Part shown: piece after piece, positions 11,051-23,938 of the stretch
How positions within the stretch are numbered: position 1 is the first letter of the stretch
Layout of the letters: each line of letters starts with the position of its first letter
The notes under the pieces: generated by a model
What the model saw: only the letters and a program-made list of their open reading frames with translations
Told to the model about the DNA's origin: nothing
Databases searched by the model: none
From: Dendrocalamus latiflorus
Lineage: Eukaryota > Streptophyta > Magnoliopsida > Poales > Poaceae
Length of the DNA: 64,000 nt
Reading direction: 5' to 3'
NCBI GenBank assembly: GCA_017311315.1
Contig: CM029642.1
Span: 13,657,624 to 13,721,623 of the forward strand
Position numbers and translations under genes: made by a program

Positions 11051-12682
11051 GTAGAGGTACCCCCTTCCTTAGATGCTGCTATCACGCTCAGTCATCTGGG
11101 AAGAAAGCCCTCTCGCCTACTTCACCGACTTAGTTGCGAAGGATGGAGGCGCGGGGATGGAGCGTGCGAGGCTATGCGCGCTTCCCACCAAAGATTTCCC
11201 TACACTAGCGATAACCTTGGTGGGTCTCACATGCTTTGCGTGTCCCACCAGGGAGTTCGTCGTGCTAATGGCATTAAACGATAGTTCGGCCCCCTAAATG
11301 AGAACTGCGTCCGGACCGCATACATAGTCAACCACCTCGTGGTCACGACTTTGTCAATGCCCAGTCGTGAGGCATTCTACGACCACCTCATGTGCATTCT
11401 ACAACCATCTCATGGTCATGACTTCGTCAATGCTGTCATCGATACAAGTCTGGACAATAAACTTATAAGCACCTCCAATTGGATATGAAGGCCGCCGCGG
11501 GTGCGAAGGGACCTCGAAGTAGAACAACCACCAGAAAGAGACCTTGAGGTAACTCCACCACCACTACCAAATGAATTCAAGAAATGTATATTAGTGTTAC
11601 AAGTGGCCTCCCCACCACTACCTACCCCTCGATGACGTCGCCTTCCTCGACTGCACCGTCCTCGTCGAGTGCATTCCCTCCTCTGCTCGGCTCGTGCCTG
11701 ACACTATCCCATCTTCGTGCCCGACATGCTTGCCCCCGGACCTGGCCTTCCATTGGGGGTCCTCCGCACCTCGATGATCCGGCCTACCCGGGGACCTCCC
11801 CTCTTCGGTGACATGGCCTCCCCCGGGGGCCTCCTCACCTCGGCAACCCAGCCTCCCCAGGGTCCTCCGCACCTCGGTGACCCCGACCTCCCCCAGGGAC
11901 CTCCTCACCTCGGTGGTCCGGCCTCCCCGGAATCGGAGGCACTCAACACCAACCTCCTTTAGTGCATAGCACCACCGCCGGTCTCTCCCATGGAGGCGTC
12001 CGCCGCCTCATGCTCCGCAACACGTGTGACACCTACCTGGGAGGCCTAGGAATAGGTATGGGAGGCGAAGGCTGGTCAGTGGGGGTGTTGGGTAGGCCAA
12101 CGGAAGCAGCGAACTAGCGGCCGGGGTGGCCCTATGGCTGCAGCATGCCAACTCTAGGGAGTAGACCCAGGAGGGCTGAGATGTCGGGTAGGCTCGCCCT
12201 TGAGGGGATTTCAGCAGGTGGAGCATCGGAAGATGGACGCCTCGAAGGGGATGGGGAATCGAGGTCGGGAGGTCAGCTTGGGAGGTGAGGAAAACACCAG
12301 AAGCTTGGGGAGATTTTGGTGGGCAGCCGACTGGGGAAGGCACGGTTTAGAGTCTTGGAGCCTTGGGCTGAGGCATGGGGCCAACATGGCATACACCCAC
12401 TTGGCCAAGCAAAATTCTCAGGAGCAACTCCCGAGTAAAAGTGCTTGGACTCCCCCTCGTGCTTAACGCTTTCTCCACCCCAAGATGCTCCTGGACCCCA
12501 TGACCCTGCTTGAGGATGTGCCAATCATTTGACCTCGGCACTCCTGGACGGGACTTCACCATGGGAAGCCTCCCAAGCCTGCCCCTTGCCTCCACCTGGT
12601 CCCTCCTGGGGAAACTACTTAACACCGCTCAAAGCCTCCATCCGTTGCGCTCCACCCCGGGCCACCCCTAGGGCACCACTGC
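11051..12682. other. GC-rich non-coding retrotransposon-type interior
   Basis: The overlapping open frames on both strands come from GC-rich repeats and match no family I recognise. At 11330-11430 CATTCTACGACCACCTC/GTGGTCACGACTT units occur that recur at 31040-31120. At 11780-11930 the unit CCTCxxCACCTCGGTGxCCCxGCCTCCCC is tandemly repeated. The block ends at the hAT insertion, and similar CCACCCCGGG sequence resumes at 16379. Confidence 0.5.
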
Positions 12683-15600
12683 CAAGGGCGGATCCCACCT
12701 GTAACCTATGCTATCACAGGACAGCAATGCTTTTAGACCGGGCCTGTGTACCCCTCTCTCATTTTGTATTGATGACAGCAACCCAGCCTGCCATGTGACC
12801 TCAATGTCTCTCTAAAAGCAGCCCACAACCTTTTATTTGGATAATGCTGGCCCATCGGCCGACGGCCTGACAGCGGATGGCCCATGACTCTCCAGTCTCC
12901 TGAGCCCATGTATATTCTATAGCCCATGTCTGTCTCCTTGACTCTTGCGTTTCCTTCTCCAATCTCCATGAATCACGAAGAGTCGGCTCTTGCGTTTCCT
13001 TGACTCTTGCGTTTCCCATGTCTCCGGCGACTAGCAGGCAGTAGAAGCAGTGAAGCACCCGTCCGGCCGTCCCGTCACTCGTCTGCTTGAGAGGCTTGAA
13101 GATTTTTGGTCTCAAATCCAGGAGCTTGAGAAAGAGAAGGTATTTGTCTATCTCCTCCCTTCATGTTAGTTATGATGCTTGACCAAGCTTCATCCTTGGT
13201 TTCCCATGGCTAACAAGATTCCCCCCATTGAAAAATTGGTTTGCAGAATGCAGAGCAATAGGTTGGAATCAGTAGGACTGTAGGAGCAAAACTAGACTGC
13301 TTATTTGCGACCATGCATTATTTGCCCTACTAAAATGTGCCTATTGCCTGGCATAATCCTATATTATGTACTTGCATTGCTTGTTAACAATTCTAGAACA
13401 AATGGAATTGTGTTGTGTGATTCTGGCATTCTGCCCTAATTTTTGGTGCGCTTGGTATGATCTAGACATTGTGATAAACAGTAGTATGTTTTGTCTGTAT
13501 CTGGAGTGGCTATGTTTTGGCTGTGCTGATTGTATTATGGAAATCCCAATAAACTGTTTTACAAGGAGCGTTTAAACATTTTAGTTTACTTCTTTGTAAT
13601 TTAATTTAACTAATTGTATAGGTTCAGGTAGTATGAATTTGATGGAACGGGTCTTGAAAAGAAAATTACCACCAGCAGCCAGTGATGAAGGGGCTCCACG
13701 TAGAGACTGAGGTGCATCAAACATCAATGTTACGACTCGTCCTTCTTTGATACTATCACCAAAAGATGTTAATTTAGACGAACTTCCTTATGATCCGGCT
13801 GATAGAAAGAGAATAATAGAATATCCTGGCCTTAAGCTACAAGAAGAGATAAGGAGAAGATATCTGATTAGAGGTCCTCATAGACCACAACCTAGTTTCA
13901 AGTATCCGCAAACAATCATAGCAGATAAGCCGCGACAGTTTAACTCTGAATGGTTTGAAGAATATGATTGGCTAGAGTATAGTGAGAAGGTGGATAGAGC
14001 TTTTTGTCTATACTGCTGCCTATTTAGAGATTGTATTGAAGGGCAGGCTGGAAATGATGCATTGTAATAAAGGGATGGTCTGGTCTGGATGGAACAGCAA
14101 AAAAAAGGCTAGACACGCATGTGGGCGGGATAACTAGCTATCATAACACAGCTGTGAAAAGATGTAACAATTTGCTGAAGCCAAGCCAATCCATTATTTT
14201 TGCTCTCAACAAGCAGCATGATGTTGCGAAAGGGGAGTATTTTATTCGACTAAGTACTTCGATAAATGCTATTAGGTACTTGTTGCATCAAGGGTTAGCT
14301 TTTCATGGTCATGATGAGTCAGAAGAGTCTGATAACAGGGGGAATTTTCTGGAGTTGGTAAAGCTTTTGGCAGAGCAAAATGAAAAGATAAAGAGGGTTG
14401 TGCTAAGAAATGCTCCTGCAATCATCAGATGGTGGCTCCTGAAATTCAGAAGGACATTGCTAATTGCTTTGCAGAGGTAATAGTGGTTCCATTTTCTTTT
14501 TTTACAAATGATGTATCAACCCAACACATTTTTAAAATGATCTATAATGTATTATGTGCAGGTCATAGTGAATTCTATCATTGAAGAAATCGGTGGTGAT
14601 GTATTTTGCTTGTTGGTTGATGAATCAGCTAATGTTTCTGACAAGGAACAAATGGCTGTGGTTTTGCGGTATGTTGACAAATGTGGAGTACTCAAAGAAA
14701 TACTTATTGGTGTTGTTCATGTCACCGAGACGACATCTTCATGTCTCAAGTCTAATATTGATAATTTGTTTACCAAGTATAAATTAAGTTGGAAACAAGT
14801 CAGATGCCAAGGTTATTATGGAGCAAGCAACATGAGAGGTGAGTTCAATGGACTGAGAGCTTTGATTATGAGAGAGAATAGGTCGGCATATTATGTCCAT
14901 TGCTTCGCCCACCAACTTCAGTTAGTCATAGTGGCAGTAGCTAAAAAGAATGATGACATTAGTGATTTCTTTGACATGATATCTCTTCTTCTTAATGTCG
15001 CTGGAGCTTCTTGCAAGAGAAAAGACATGATACGGCAAAGTCAACAAGAGAGAGTAAAGAAAGCAATAGGCAGTGGACAGATTTGTAGTGGAATAGGATT
15101 GAACCAGGAACAATCTCTTCAAAGACCTGGAGACACTAGGTGGTGCTCTCATTATAAGACCCTTAAGAGTCTTAACAACATGTTCCCTTCTGTTATTGAA
15201 GTTCTTCAATATGTGGAAAAAGATGGCCCAAATGATAAGAAGAAACATCATGCTCGTGGGCTCCTAGATTATCTCAAGGATTTTGATTTCGTGTTTCATT
15301 TACACTTGATGTTGATGATCTTGGGATATGCAAATTCTCTATCACTTTGTTTGCAAAGGAAAGACCAAGATATATTGGAGCCATGTTAGAGGTAAAGTCA
15401 ACCAAGCAAAAATTTCAGCAGATTAGAGATGATGGTTGGGAATCTTTATTGGAGAGAATATATTCCTTTTGCGAAGAGCATGACATTTCTAAGTTGGACA
15501 TGGAAGAAGAGTATGTTGATCGCCATAAACCAAGGAAAAAGACAAACCGAACCAATTACCAGCACTATAGATGGGACTGCTTGAACTCAGTTGTTGACTT

Positions 15601-16370
15601 ACTACTTATAGAGTTCAATGATCGATTTGGTGAAACAAATTCTAATTTGCTTACTTACATGGCTACTTTTAGTCCCAAAGATTCTTTGGTGATTTCAAAT
15701 TGGAGAGCTTAATAGAATTAGCTAAGCTGTATCCTGATGATTTCAGTTCAGTTCAATTGAAGGATCTTGCTCATGAGCTTCCTATTTACATTGACAATAT
15801 TCAAGCTGATGAAAGATTTTCTAGATTGAACACCATTACTGAAACTTGCCAAATTGATGGTGGATACAGAGAAGCATCATGCTTTTCCTTTGGTCTATCG
15901 GCTTCTAAAGCTAGTACTTGTTCTGCCTGTTGCCACCGCATCTGTGGAGAGGTGCTTCTCGGCAATGAAAATTGTGAAGACGATATTACGCAACCGTATT
16001 GGCAACAAGTTTATGAATGACTGTATCATTTGCTTTGTTGAGTCAGCCTTTCTAGCAACAATCCCAGACAATGTTGTAATAGATCGCTTTCAAAAGATGG
16101 AAAATCGTGACCGCAAAATGCTTCTATGAGAGGTAAATATCAGCTTATGCTTATGTCTACATTGTTTAATTGTTTGGTTATTTTTGATTAATATGGGAGT
16201 TCATCCAAATTGGTTCGTTCTATAACTTTGTTACCTTAATTTACCGTTATAATGTAATGCTATTAAATTATGTACATTTTCTAGCGTATTATTTATTTAC
16301 TAGAAGCCGTGATCGTTAGTGGACAAGTTTATGGTGACACCATTGATGTGAAATCCTAGATCCGTCCCTG
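12683..16370 (+). mobile_element. hAT-superfamily DNA transposon, 3.7 kb, defective
   Basis: The left terminus CAAGGGCGGATCC (12683) and the right terminus GGATCxGTCCCTG-type end (AGATCCGTCCCTG, ending 16370) are imperfect inverted repeats. The 8 bp outside them, ACCACTGC (12675-12682) and ACCACCGC (16371-16378), differ by one transition; 8 bp is the hAT TSD length. Inside is a TTF-finger/DUF4371-type transposase pseudogene. The flanking sequence (GGCCACCCCTAGGGC / GGCCACCCTAGGG) shows it landed in the GC-rich repeat. Confidence 0.88.
13633..16128 (+). pseudogene. hAT transposase (TTF-type zinc finger, DUF4371, hAT dimerisation)
   Basis: This would encode a hAT transposase of the ZMYM1-like group common in grasses. 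The order is: a TTF/BED-like finger (FCLYCCLF near 14007-14030, His/Cys in GGITSYHNTAVKRC near 14123-14163); the DUF4371 catalytic region (FCLLVDESANVSDKEQ near 14600, VHCFAHQLQL near 14900, DTRWCSHYKTL near 15130); and the C-terminal dimerisation motif (LPVATASVERCFSAMK near 15925-15970, ending 16128). An intron 14477-14561 (GAG|GTAATA..GTGCAG) is plausible, and the first coding exon follows an acceptor at 13621. It is broken by an in-frame TGA at 13708 and by frameshifts near 14060, 14420, 15385, 15690 and 15850. Domain order and length fit the family; the gene is clearly inactive. Confidence 0.9.
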
Positions 16371-16678
16371 ACCACCGCCCTTTGCCTGGGCCACCCTAGG
16401 GTTGCCGGACGGATCCACGCCATCCTGGGCCTCGTCTGAGTGCCATCCGCTCCGAACTCTACCCCGAGCGCCGCCCGAGCCAAGATCCTCCGGTGAGCTA
16501 GTTCACTGTGAACCACCCACCCAGCTCCACATGGTTGCAAGCCTTTGCAACTTTGCACATCCAATCCCTACTCGGTGGAAAAGAATCTGATGCATACAGG
16601 TTTGTGTGTATGCGTCAGGTCCCGTGTGGCCGAGAAAGTCACCAAAAGGTAATTGCCTTCACATGGGATGCCGAGGCA

Positions 16679-17070
16679 ATGGCCAGCTCCTCCCCTACCA
16701 GAAGCCCCTCCCACACCGTCCCCGCTTGTTGTCTTGCCCCTCAACCCCACCTCCCTGAAGCAACTTTGCAAGGTAGGCAACCTGCGCAAGCCCTCCGTCA
16801 GCTCATCGCTCGGGCACCGGAGTGGGCTCCCTCCGCGAGAACACTACAACTGGATGATGGACCTCATCACCGCCACGAAGGCGGCTCCACAGGGCATAAG
16901 TACGGGTGGCTCGCGGACGCCCACCGCCTGTTCGATGGAATACCTGCCCGGACCGTATTCTCCTGGAACGCACTAATCGAGGCATACCTATCATTCGGGA
17001 GCACCAACGAGGCCGTGGGCGTCTACCGCGCGATGCAGAAGTCGGCAGTGGCGCCAAACGGGTGCACGCC
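16679..17070 (+). pseudogene. PPR protein pseudogene, fragment 1 (N-terminus)
   Basis: First piece of a pentatricopeptide-repeat gene resembling the E/DYW-class chloroplast editing factors related to Arabidopsis OTP86 (assignment from memory of the family, moderate confidence). Such proteins bind organellar RNA sequence-specifically. Readable parts include NPTSLKQLCKVGNLR, REHYNWMMDL and a PPR unit DAHRLFDGIPARTVFSWNAL followed by EAVGVYRAM. The start ATG at 16679 was chosen because the following Ala/Ser/Pro-rich stretch looks like a plastid transit peptide. At least two frame changes occur within the fragment. It is cut at 17070 by an LTR insertion and resumes at 20838. The other pieces are 20838-20933, 25331-25828 and 26099-26500. 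Confidence 0.82.
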
Positions 17071-20000
17071 TGTAACATCCCAAAAATTTCAATTTGGACA
17101 CATGTAGCCTTTGAATTATTTCGAATGTAATTTCTTGAAAATTGGAATTTTATGGCGTTTCTTTAAATTTTGGTTGAGATTCCAATAATTGAAGAAATTC
17201 ATGAAAAATAAAACCAACATTAATAAACCATAAAGGAAATATGGAAATAATGTAAATCTATAATTTTAAATCCAAATCTGAAAAGATGATCCATCAAAAG
17301 GAGGGAGAAACTTGAATTAAAATATAAGATTCCATTTTGGGCATAGTAGTGTAAATAACAATAAAGGTAAATGAATAAAATACAAATATGTATATAAATA
17401 TACCTATATATATACCTATATATATATGACAAAATATGCAACATACTAAACATATATCATGATGAGCTTAGCAATGGGGAAATGAAAGTATGAAAAATAA
17501 GCAAGTGAGCAAAGGAACAAAAATATGAAAATACATGCATATACATAAGTGAAAATGTAGATAATGAATAAAAATAGAAAAGAAGTGAGCATCCGGCCGG
17601 CCGAAACGGCCCGACCCAACTCTTTCTTCTTCCTTCTGCTTCGGCAGAGCTGAAGCTCTGCTCACCATCGCCGCCCGCCTGTGCTCGCCGCACCCCTGCC
17701 AGCTCCGCCGAACACCGCCATCGCCAACGGTCTTCACAGCTCGCCCACAGTTTCTCCGTGCCGTCACTCCACCTCGGCCAGCGCACTCGCAGAAACCGCA
17801 GCTGCCCACAGTCCAACGCTGCCGCCCACTGTTTTCGTCTGCTCGCGTGCGTGGCGCAAAGCTGCAGCTCTGTACTGCGTTGTCATGATCGAATCCACTG
17901 GAGATCCCACCGCAACCGCTACCCTGTCACTGCCGCCTGATGCCGATGCGACCGCATGGCTGCCCACCCATTGCCGGCCTCTCTCCACTTCCTATAAAGC
18001 CCGTATGGCCCTCCACTCTCATCACCACACCCCTCTGCCTCCTGCCCTGAACAATCGAACTTCTGAGCACCGTAGTTCACCGGCGAGCTCCTTTCATCCC
18101 CAACTCCGGTCGACGAGGAATTAGCCGCTCGGAGCTACTCCAAGCCAATTTATCAAAGCCGGAGCTCCCTCGGAATGTCGCCAAGCTTTTCCCATTCTCG
18201 GCCGGGCTCTTCCCCACCTCTCCTTCGCCGGCACCGAGCTCCTCCCCTACCCGCCGCCGCCTTCTATCGCCGGACCACCACTGCCTTTCCCGAGCTACAC
18301 CGACCCCCGAGGTAGCCCCTTAATCTCGCAGCATGCTCCCCCAGCCCACAATTGGTCTCTAAGGTCGTGCACCACCGCGCCCGCCCTTCCCCTGCTCCGC
18401 CGCCGCCCATGGGAGCCGCCGGCCGGCGCCCCGGCCAAATTGGCCAGCAAGGCTCCGCCTGCGGGTAGGCGCGGGCGTGAGCAACGCATTTTGTGGGTGC
18501 TCACGTCCGACCGCCGCTCCCTCCGCCGGTGGAGAGCTCGCCGAGCGTCGGCCGGAGGAAGGGGATAAACAGTGACCGGCAGTTAAAGCAGTTAAAACGT
18601 GATTAATGAAGTCATTAATACTAATACCGGTTTAATAGGCAAAGCCTCTCACTGTCATGCGGGCCATGCTTCCTTAATTACCACAGTAACCGACCCCACC
18701 TGTCATAGACATAGACGATAAGAAATAAAAATAAAAGAAAAGTTTAAAAAATCGAATGTGGGTCCCACCTGTCAAAGTTTTATTATTTTTCATATTTAAT
18801 TAAATTGAGAACTTTAAAAGGGTATAACTTATTCATTTTAACTCCAAATTGAGTGAAACAAATTTCTAAATTCATCTAAATTCAAGATCTATCCAATGGA
18901 ACCAAAACCATGATTTTTGAAGCTCATTAGAATTTTTTTAATATTTTGTTTGGTTTGCTAATTTTTATTCAAATTTTCGCGCGTCGGAAAAATAGCATAC
19001 GAGGCCTAAGAGGTAGAAGCTGAAGCCGAAGCAAACTTCAACGATCAAGACCACGACACCAGTGACCAAGGCAAGTCAATAATTTGATCATTTTGAGTCT
19101 ACATTTTCAAATTATCAAATTGCATGCTGTTATTTTATGTGCAAATATATGTTTGATTTCAAGTTACTAGTTATATGCCCATTAAATGATCTTGTTAGTA
19201 TTACTCTCATTTGAAACACTTGAATATCTGAGCTTGTCACCTTAGCAAAAAACTATATTGTTATCATTTTCGAAAAATAAGTCTACTGTTATTCGCTTGC
19301 TTAGCATTGCTTAGATATTCGGGGCTCCAAAAATGCTCCAAAACAACACTTTCAATTATGGGGAACTAGGTTGGGAAGTCATGATGGTAATGACTAGTAT
19401 ATGTTGGAATGGTTATTTTATGCTCCCAAAAACCCTCAAAAATTGCTTAGTTATCTGGGCGGATGGATCAGGGGTATGGTGCCGCGGTGCACGAGAGTGT
19501 GGTTAGTGGTAGAACCGCCCAGATCACCCTAAGGTCCAAATCTTGTCATGAACTCCTATGTAAAACAAGTACAACCACAAGTCTGTAAATTACAACTTGG
19601 CTTAGTAAATCTACCGAACCCTGAAAGTCATCTCATCGGTGGAGGAGGTGAGGTAGTGCAAGTGGCTGTCTGTGTGACGACTTGAATGGGACACTCGTTG
19701 AGGGTGAAGTTTACTGCGGCACGCTAGCAGTGTGGGTAGCCAGCTGCTAGCCGCATAGGGGTAGAACATCTGCACAACTTATGGGACCTGCCGCAAGCGG
19801 GAAAAGCCCATATGGGTGAGATGATGGAAGAGGCAAGGTATTTTGAAAAGTTACTATGATGGTCTACTCAACCGCATGGCTAAGGAATCATGTGGGGCAA
19901 CGAGCGGATTGTCTCTTGTGGGTAAAGTTTGCAAACTCTGCAGAGTAAAAACTATTCGAATAGCTGTGCCCATGGTCAAGGGCGGACATGGGAACATTAC

Positions 20001-20832
20001 TAGATATAGTTCCATTTCAAAATGCTTTATGGTGGGATTGGAAGAATGAAGGGCAGTGGAAAGCCCTGGTTTGAATTGTCCTAGGGTGTCGTCCCAGTGA
20101 TAAGGTAAGTGGATATAAGCTGAAAAGTGAATATATGGTGCAGATGCCATGTAATGGTGGATGGAATCTGTATCGATATTACTACAGTTGTCTCTCACAA
20201 ATTTTGTTATGAGTTCAAACTGCTAAGTCTTAGGAACTTTCTAAGTAATATATTAAAAGGCAATTTATGGCAAAATAAAATAAACCCGATCCTTCCCTTG
20301 ATAAGCCATGCATGTTACCTATTTCGTATTGTGTGTTGGCTCGCTGAGCACGATGGATTTGTGCTCACACTCGCATTACCAAATTAGAAATAGGAACCCA
20401 AGACCACTATGCTTATGAAGATGCCCCTGCCACTGATGGAGGAAATAACGAAGGAAATTAGGGCGACTTCTACGTTTTTGGGCCCTAGACAAGTTGGCTT
20501 GATGGAGATCGGGTGCACATATATTACCTAGGTTTAGATAGTATATGTAGCTCACCTTACCCCTCAGTCGCTTGCCTGTGGATTATGGTCTTACTTTTGT
20601 TTTCATTTCCACTATTTTCATTGTGATGTAGACATTTGGCCGGTTAGGCCCCTTATGTAAACTGTCACCCGACGTGGTGTATTTTAAATTGGGTCATGTA
20701 ATATTATGATTCGTTATGTGTTATGTGGTGTATGAGATGATGCAGCTATGTACCTATGGGCACTATCTACTGATCCAGGAAATAGTGCAGTGAAACACAG
20801 GGAATTCTGAATCAAAAAATCCAGGTCCGACA
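17071..20832 (+). mobile_element. Solo LTR (3.76 kb) inserted in the PPR gene
   Basis: Starts TGTAACATCCC and ends CAGGTCCGACA. The flanking 5-mers are ACGCC (17066-17070) and ACACC (20833-20837), a TSD with one CpG-type transition. PPR coding sequence abuts both ends, so only one LTR is present. Its termini and an internal stretch near 19850-20000 match, in the opposite orientation, the 4.7 kb LTRs at 34572-39276 and 42780-47478, so it is an older, diverged member of that family. A TATAAAG near 17991 and a pyrimidine-rich stretch after it look like the LTR promoter. Confidence 0.88.
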
Positions 20833-20837
20833 ACACC

Positions 20838-20933
20838 CGTGTCGGTGCTCGAGGCGTGCAACGCGGAGGACGATGGGTGCTGTGGGCGCGAGGTGCATGG
20901 ACTGGGGGTAAAGAGGGGGTTCGATATGAGTAC
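20838..20933 (+). pseudogene. PPR protein pseudogene, fragment 2
   Basis: A 96-bp island between two LTR insertions. Joined to fragment 1 after removing the first LTR and one TSD copy, it stays in frame and reads VSVLEACNAEDDG and REVHGLGVKRGFDMST. This is the expected continuation of the interrupted PPR unit (VL.AC...EVHGLAVK). It is cut at 20933 by the second LTR. Confidence 0.85.
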
Positions 20934-21745
20934 TGTAGCACCCTGAAAAAATAAAAGAGAATCACAGTGTTTCAAAAATCCACCTCTCTCTCCTATCTCT
21001 AACCATATATCTATCTCTACCTTATCTATCCACCCATATCTCTCTCATCTCCATCTGTTCCATCTCTCTCCCGTATGGCCGACGGCGGCTGCAGCACGTG
21101 CAGGCGATAGCATAGATAGGCGGTGACATGAGTGCGGTGCTGTGCGGTAGTGCGTAGCAAGCACGATGGCCGAGCGGCGGCAAGCCGTGGAGGCCGGAGG
21201 CGACGCGGTGGCCGGTGGTGCCGATCGGCGGAGGCGTGTGGGAGCGATGTGAGGAACAGCATGCGGGCGGTGTGGCCAGAGGCGGCGTAGCCGGAGGTGG
21301 TGCGGCATGCCATGGCAAGCGACAGTAGCCAGGGGTGCGAGCAGCTGACAGAGGCAATCGGCCGTGGTGGTTCGACGCGACAACTGACTGGCACATGGCA
21401 CAGGTAGCCATGGCAGCTCGGTACAGTATCCGACCAGCGCATGGCGCGGGTGGCTACGGCAGGTGGCGGCACAGCACGAGTGGTGGCACGGCACAGGCAG
21501 TGGCGGTCGGAGGCAGCGGTGGTCGGCCGACGGTGGTGGTGGTGGCCAGAGCGGCCATGATTGTTTCTTTTTTACGGTCACGTGGTCAGCCGGTCAGATG
21601 CATGGCTGAATCACATGTTCACACGGTGGTTTTGTTGGGTGACGTGGAACGTGGTTGTCCAACTGAATAGTGATTTGAACGGTGAAAAGGGCTGGCAAAC
21701 CTATTTCTCTCAATCAAGCGAATCTCATGTCATTTCTTGTCAATT

Positions 21746-23554
21746 TGTTGGATCGAGATTGGCGACAGAGGGGGGTGAATGTTGTCTTTTAAAAATAAAC
21801 CCCCAAAAGTATCCACAAGAGTCTTCTCTCCAATAGCTAAAAAGCTATGAAGAAAAGGCGAGCAAATCCACTAGCACCTCAAACAAACAGAAGAGAAGAC
21901 ATGGGCCTAAAAGAACAGAGAAGCAACCAAGAAACACAGCACAGCAAAGAGGACAGCAGCTGAAAAGAAAAGATAGCTCAGAGCTGCAGGGACCGGTCAG
22001 ACCGCCACATATGGGCCGGTCAGACCGCACCCTAGCCGCCAGGTTTGACCGCCTTATGTGGCCGGTCTGACCGCGCCGGGGCCGGTCTGACCGCTTGGTG
22101 TACATCGGTCTGACTGCCATGGGTTCTCCGTTCAGACCGCCCAACAAGACTCCGGTATGACCGCCCCTCGAATTCAAAGAACAGCAAAACCCGAAATTTC
22201 AGACAACTACTTGAGAACTTCACACACTTGAGAAATTTGAGTTCTACCCCTGGTTTTCTCTGCCCAAAACAGTGAGACTAACGACCTAAAAAGCCAAAGG
22301 AGCCTAGGAAACCAAAGAAAAAAACTCAACAGCCAAGAATTAGATTTCACTAAAAACTGAAAATAGAATGAAGAGAAGGGGAAAAACCAATTACTCAAGA
22401 TTCATCCATCCTTTGCTCATGAGCTTCTGCAATCAACATAGCAAAGAACTTGGGACTTTCCAGACCAAATCTCAGGCCATCTCCCAAAGGAAATCAAAAG
22501 ATCCAAGAATCCCCTGCCTCAAGAAACCCTAGAACAGGAAGAACAGAGGAGGATGAAAACATAAAACTGAGATTAAAGTTGAATTTGCTCTCAGGAGTGA
22601 CTAACCAAATGGCTTTAGGATATCTCCTAGTTCAAAGCAACCCATTTTGCACCTTCTTAGCAAGAAACAACACCAAATCACAAAAACTAAGAAATCAAAC
22701 CAGAGAGGGAACGGAGAGCCAAAACCAACACAGAGAGTGCAAGAGATGGAATCAACTCAACATAATCCTTCTCATTAACAAGAGATGATTACAAAGGAGT
22801 CCCCATACACGATTGGATGCAAGAGGAATGATTACATTACATGGTTCTCTCAAGAACACACATGCACACACCTTGAGCACTTCCTCTCCTCACAAGAACA
22901 CACGTATAGAGAGGAGACAACCTCCTGCTCTTCTCACCAAACCTCAACAACTAAAGGAAAAGACTAAAGCCATCAACCCCAAAACATGTGAGCTACATGC
23001 AGGAGACACTCCTCCTTTTATAGCCTCCCATTAATGGGTTTGATTTTCTCTTTACCCACTAAGCCTTCACCAACTCTTGTGCTTTATCCAAATCCACTTC
23101 CTTTAGTGCAGCTTTGCGTATTCACCAAAACGCCCCTCCTGCACCTTCCGGGAAGCTTCCTCCTTTCTTGCCGCTCAAGCCTCGCAACCACCTCGAGTCC
23201 ACGTCGTCTTCAGCACATCCCGACCGCTCTGACCTCGGCACCACCTGCACCTAGTCCGGTCATCCCGTGCCTCGCCACGACTCCGCCTCGATGTCCTGCA
23301 GCCATCACAAACAAGAAACACATCACATAGCACCGCTCGAAACATGTAATCACAATTAGCATCAGAAAATCGCACTTAAGCATGAAATTGCCTGAAGGAC
23401 CAATCGGGAAGACGAATAAGCCTTGATACCGTCTAACAAACCCGACCGCGCCAAATGCCGACTTGGCACAAACCACACAAACCAAACTCAATCTTTCTGA
23501 AATATACGTCAATTACTCATCACAAGCATGTGGTCACCTCCACATGGTCTCTCA
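21746..23554 (+). mobile_element. LTR element (1.8 kb) nested inside the 20934-25325 LTR
   Basis: Starts TGTTGGATCGAGATTGGCGAC and ends CACATGGTCTCTCA. The exact 5-bp TSD CAATT flanks it (21741-21745 and 23555-23559). It contains repeated GGTCAGACCG/GGTCTGACCG motifs (21990-22160). Its 3' end matches the sequence at 1-274. No internal domain or coding sequence is recognisable, so it is best read as a solo LTR, or possibly a short non-autonomous element. Confidence 0.85.
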
Positions 23555-23764
23555 CAATTCCAACTAGATCGTATTTGATTCATCTATGTTTCACTTTGTA
23601 GGTTCGCATGTGGCCTTTGATGGAACTTTCGAGCGGTTGCGTATCTTTGTTCCTTCGTGCAGCGAGTCTACCGAATGTAATCAAGGCAAGTACCTCACGG
23701 TCGTATCCTTTTCATTTCACATACCACGTGTTTCCAAATTACTTGCCACCTTGCCATTGAGTAC

Positions 23765-23938
23765 AATTATCATATCGCTAAAGTTACCTGGCTAATATCA
23801 TATCACTAAAATTACCAAGCTAATATCATATCGCTAAAGTTACCTGGCTAATATCATATCACTAAAGCTTATCTGGTCATTATCATATCACTAATGTTTA
23901 TCTGGTTATTATCGTATTGCTCATGCTTGCCTGGTTAT
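23765..23938. repeat. ~34-bp tandem repeats inside an LTR
   Basis: About six units of ATTATCATATCxCTAAAGTTACCTGGxTA occur in the 3' half of the 20934-25325 LTR. Confidence 0.8.

Noticed and set aside
11584..12798. Multiple ORFs of about 65-110 codons in GC-rich DNA
   Set aside because: They derive from tandem CACCTCGGTG/CCACCCCGGG repeats, and both strands are open; no family resemblance.
21022..21670. Overlapping ORFs up to 178 codons rich in Pro, Ala, His and Cys
   Set aside because: GC-rich section of an LTR with open frames on both strands and no recognisable domain.
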